NCBI GenBank assembly: GCA_964626735.1
Contig: CAZVIJ010000029.1
Span: 1 to 21,931, forward strand
Direction of reading: 5' to 3'
DNA length: 21,931 nucleotides
DNA from: CAZVIJ01 sp964626735
GTDB taxonomy: Bacteria; Patescibacteriota; Dojkabacteria; JAOAGR01
Part shown: positions 20,406 through 21,931 of the stretch, one piece after another
Position numbering within the stretch: position 1 is the stretch's first letter
Layout: each line of letters opens with the position of its first letter
Notes under the pieces: generated by a model
What the model was told of the DNA's origin: nothing
What the model saw: the letters and a program-made list of their open reading frames with translations, nothing else
Database searches by the model: none
Position numbers and translations under genes: made by a program

Positions 20406-21931
20406 GTGAAACGAATTTTAGATTTTGAAAGAAAAATAATACAAGTCGGTCTGGTCATCATCACGACGCTCGGAATATCCCTCTATATGTTCGGGCTTCC
20501 GATGTTCCGGTTCAAGACGAAGGCGGTCGTAACTACCTACGTATCCGATACGTTTACCCGAACATCATCGAGCAGTTGGGGCAGTGCCGACACGGGAGGC
20601 GCGTATACCCTATCCGGAACGGCATCGAATTACAACGTGGGTGGAACGAATGCCACGATGCTCGCCTCCACTGCCGGCACGACACGCGATGCTTCGCTCC
20701 AAACAATTTCCCAGCAAGATGTAGAAAGCACGGTCAAGGTAACAGCCGATAAGCAGCCGACCGGAAGCAGCGTAACCATGTATACTCGTCAACGCGTAAA
20801 CGCATCAATCGCGAATTACGAGTACCGAGCGAAATTCAGGGTATCAACATCGGGAAGCATTCTCGTATCAGCCGGCAAACTTGCGGGAACCGGTACCGAA
20901 GTGGCGATAGGCACTGAAGTTACGGTTACCGGCTTGACGTTTACCCCCGGAACTTTTTACGTACTGAAATCCCAGTTTATCGGTACGAATCCTACTACCA
21001 TCAATGTTAAGGCGTGGGATTCTAACGCAGCGGAACCGGCGAATTGGCAATACTCCGCAACCGACAGCGAAGCTAATTTGCAAGGTGTCGGGTACGTATC
21101 CGTTCGATCGCTTACCCCGGGTTCAACGACCAATACACCCATCACGTATACGTTTGACGATTATACCGTTACTTCACCGACGCCTGCCGCAACCGCGACG
21201 CCAACTCCAACGTCCACTCCCACCCCGACGCTTATACCGACCGCAACACCAACTCCCACGCTCGCTCCCGGCACTTCGGTATCCGATACATTTTCCCGCA
21301 TAACATCGGGTAGCTGGGGATCCGCCGATTCCGGAGGGGCATATACGCTCGCCGGCACTGCGTCGAATTACGAAGTCACCGGAGGATCTGGACGTATGTA
21401 TACGGCAACTGCGGGTAATTCGCGCGATGCGTCATTGCAAAGTATCTCATCGCAAGACGTCGAGATTCTTACCAGGATGACCGCCGACCAAGATCCTAAC
21501 GGCAACAGTATGACTATGTATCAACGAGCACGCGTCAACGCTTCGCTTGCGAACTACGAATACCGTTCCAAGTTTCGAGTTTCTACGTCTGGAATAATCT
21601 ACGTATCTGCTACAAAACTTGCCGGTACCGGATCAGACGTGCAAATCGGAACCGAATCGAATACCGGCATGACGTTCGTACCGGGAACCTGGTATTGGGT
21701 ACGATCGCAATTCGTCGGAACGAATCCGACCGTCATAAACGTCAAGGCATGGGAAGAAGGAAGCTCAGAGCCTGCATCGTACCAATTCTCATCAAGCGAT
21801 AGCGAGGCGAACATACAAACGTCAGGATACGTCGGATTGCGAAGCTTGACCCCCAGCGCATTTACGAACGTCCCGATTACCTATTACTTTGACGATTTTT
21901 CCGTTACGGCCCCTTCCATCGTGCCCACCAC
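20406..21931 (+). CDS. Membrane-anchored repeat surface protein (3' end outside window)
   Basis: An open frame of 508 codons from GTG 20406 to the window edge, with an in-frame TAG nine bases upstream of the GTG, so the start is well bounded. A basic N-terminus is followed by one hydrophobic helix (about 11-31), which looks like an uncleaved signal anchor. The rest is extracellular: two homologous beta-rich repeats (residues 47-256 and 293-501) separated by a Thr/Pro linker of about 35 residues; another linker starts at the edge. Each repeat opens with SDTF.R..S..WGSAD.GGAYTL and closes with a FDD(Y/F).VT strand, resembling LamG/concanavalin-A-like jelly rolls common on secreted actinobacterial and Chloroflexota carbohydrate-active proteins. 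A catalytic or further binding domain may lie beyond the window. Likely role: adhesion or glycan binding at the cell surface. Confidence 0.85.
   Translation, partial: MKRILDFERKIIQVGLVIITTLGISLYMFGLPMFRFKTKAVVTTYVSDTFTRTSSSSWGSADTGGAYTLSGTASNYNVGGTNATMLASTAGTTRDASLQTISQQDVESTVKVTADKQPTGSSVTMYTRQRVNASIANYEYRAKFRVSTSGSILVSAGKLAGTGTEVAIGTEVTVTGLTFTPGTFYVLKSQFIGTNPTTINVKAWDSNAAEPANWQYSATDSEANLQGVGYVSVRSLTPGSTTNTPITYTFDDYTVTSPTPAATATPTPTSTPTPTLIPTATPTPTLAPGTSVSDTFSRITSGSWGSADSGGAYTLAGTASNYEVTGGSGRMYTATAGNSRDASLQSISSQDVEILTRMTADQDPNGNSMTMYQRARVNASLANYEYRSKFRVSTSGIIYVSATKLAGTGSDVQIGTESNTGMTFVPGTWYWVRSQFVGTNPTVINVKAWEEGSSEPASYQFSSSDSEANIQTSGYVGLRSLTPSAFTNVPITYYFDDFSVTAPSIVPT
20544..21173 (+). repeat. 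Surface-protein repeat 1 (~210 codons)
   Basis: First copy of the tandem domain. Conserved words shared with copy 2 include SGTASNY/AGTASNY, TMYTRQRVNAS/TMYQRARVNAS, NYEYRAKFRVSTSG/NYEYRSKFRVSTSG, GTNPT.INVKAW and SDSEAN/TDSEAN. A Thr/Pro linker at 21177-21281 follows. Confidence 0.85.
21282..21908 (+). repeat. Surface-protein repeat 2 (~209 codons)
   Basis: Second copy, collinear with copy 1 with almost no length change. Codon choice has drifted between the copies at many third positions, so the duplication is not recent. A new Pro/Thr-rich linker begins at 21909, which suggests a third repeat or another domain beyond the edge. Confidence 0.85.

Overview
This window most likely comes from a bacterial chromosome of the Candidate Phyla Radiation (Patescibacteria). 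That is an inference from compact, gapless gene packing, a short RNA polymerase beta subunit (about 1128 aa) without large lineage inserts, a lone LysW-like zinc ribbon, secreted enzymes with Thr/Pro linkers, and start codons without Shine-Dalgarno motifs. Chloroflexota is the main alternative, because similar modular secreted glycosidases and Thr/Pro-linked jelly-roll proteins occur there. The standard genetic code fits: TAA, TAG and TGA are all used as stops.

Left part (1-9144). A PLP-dependent fold-type II enzyme, cut by the window edge, runs leftward. It is divergent from a 62-aa LysW-like zinc ribbon whose -10 box touches its ATG. Next comes a strong promoter followed by a leader that contains an intrinsic terminator hairpin, then rpoB and rpoC, which overlap by one base (TAATG). 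rpsL follows after a stable intercistronic hairpin. A bidirectional terminator at 9168-9191 closes this rightward block.

Middle part (9225-13786, all leftward). This holds an isochorismatase-family hydrolase, two exported glycoside hydrolases (a GH113-like TIM barrel and a GH5 cellulase-like enzyme) that share a homologous C-terminal module, and a stand-alone response-regulator receiver domain.

Right part (13837-20329, leftward) is a cell-division cluster. In transcription order it runs: a 75-aa single-pass membrane protein, dnaJ, ftsQ, ftsA, ftsZ, rnc, and an unrecognised 310-aa soluble protein. The genes from ftsQ to the 310-aa protein are 10-11 bp apart or overlap, which suggests one operon. 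Divergent from this block, at 20406, begins a large membrane-anchored surface protein with tandem ~210-aa beta-sandwich repeats joined by Thr/Pro linkers. It runs off the right edge.

Main points of interest: (1) an RpoB rifampicin pocket replaced at several contact positions, and S12 lacking the conserved proline of the streptomycin loop; (2) -10 boxes 5-10 nt from the start codon for many genes with no Shine-Dalgarno motif, which predicts widespread leaderless translation; (3) a LysW homologue that lacks the C-terminal EDWGE attachment tail, beside a PLP enzyme; (4) a terminator in the rpoBC leader; (5) a shared C-terminal module on two different secreted glycosidases. No mobile element, CRISPR array, tRNA or rRNA was seen. 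No gene-free stretch exceeds 300 bases.
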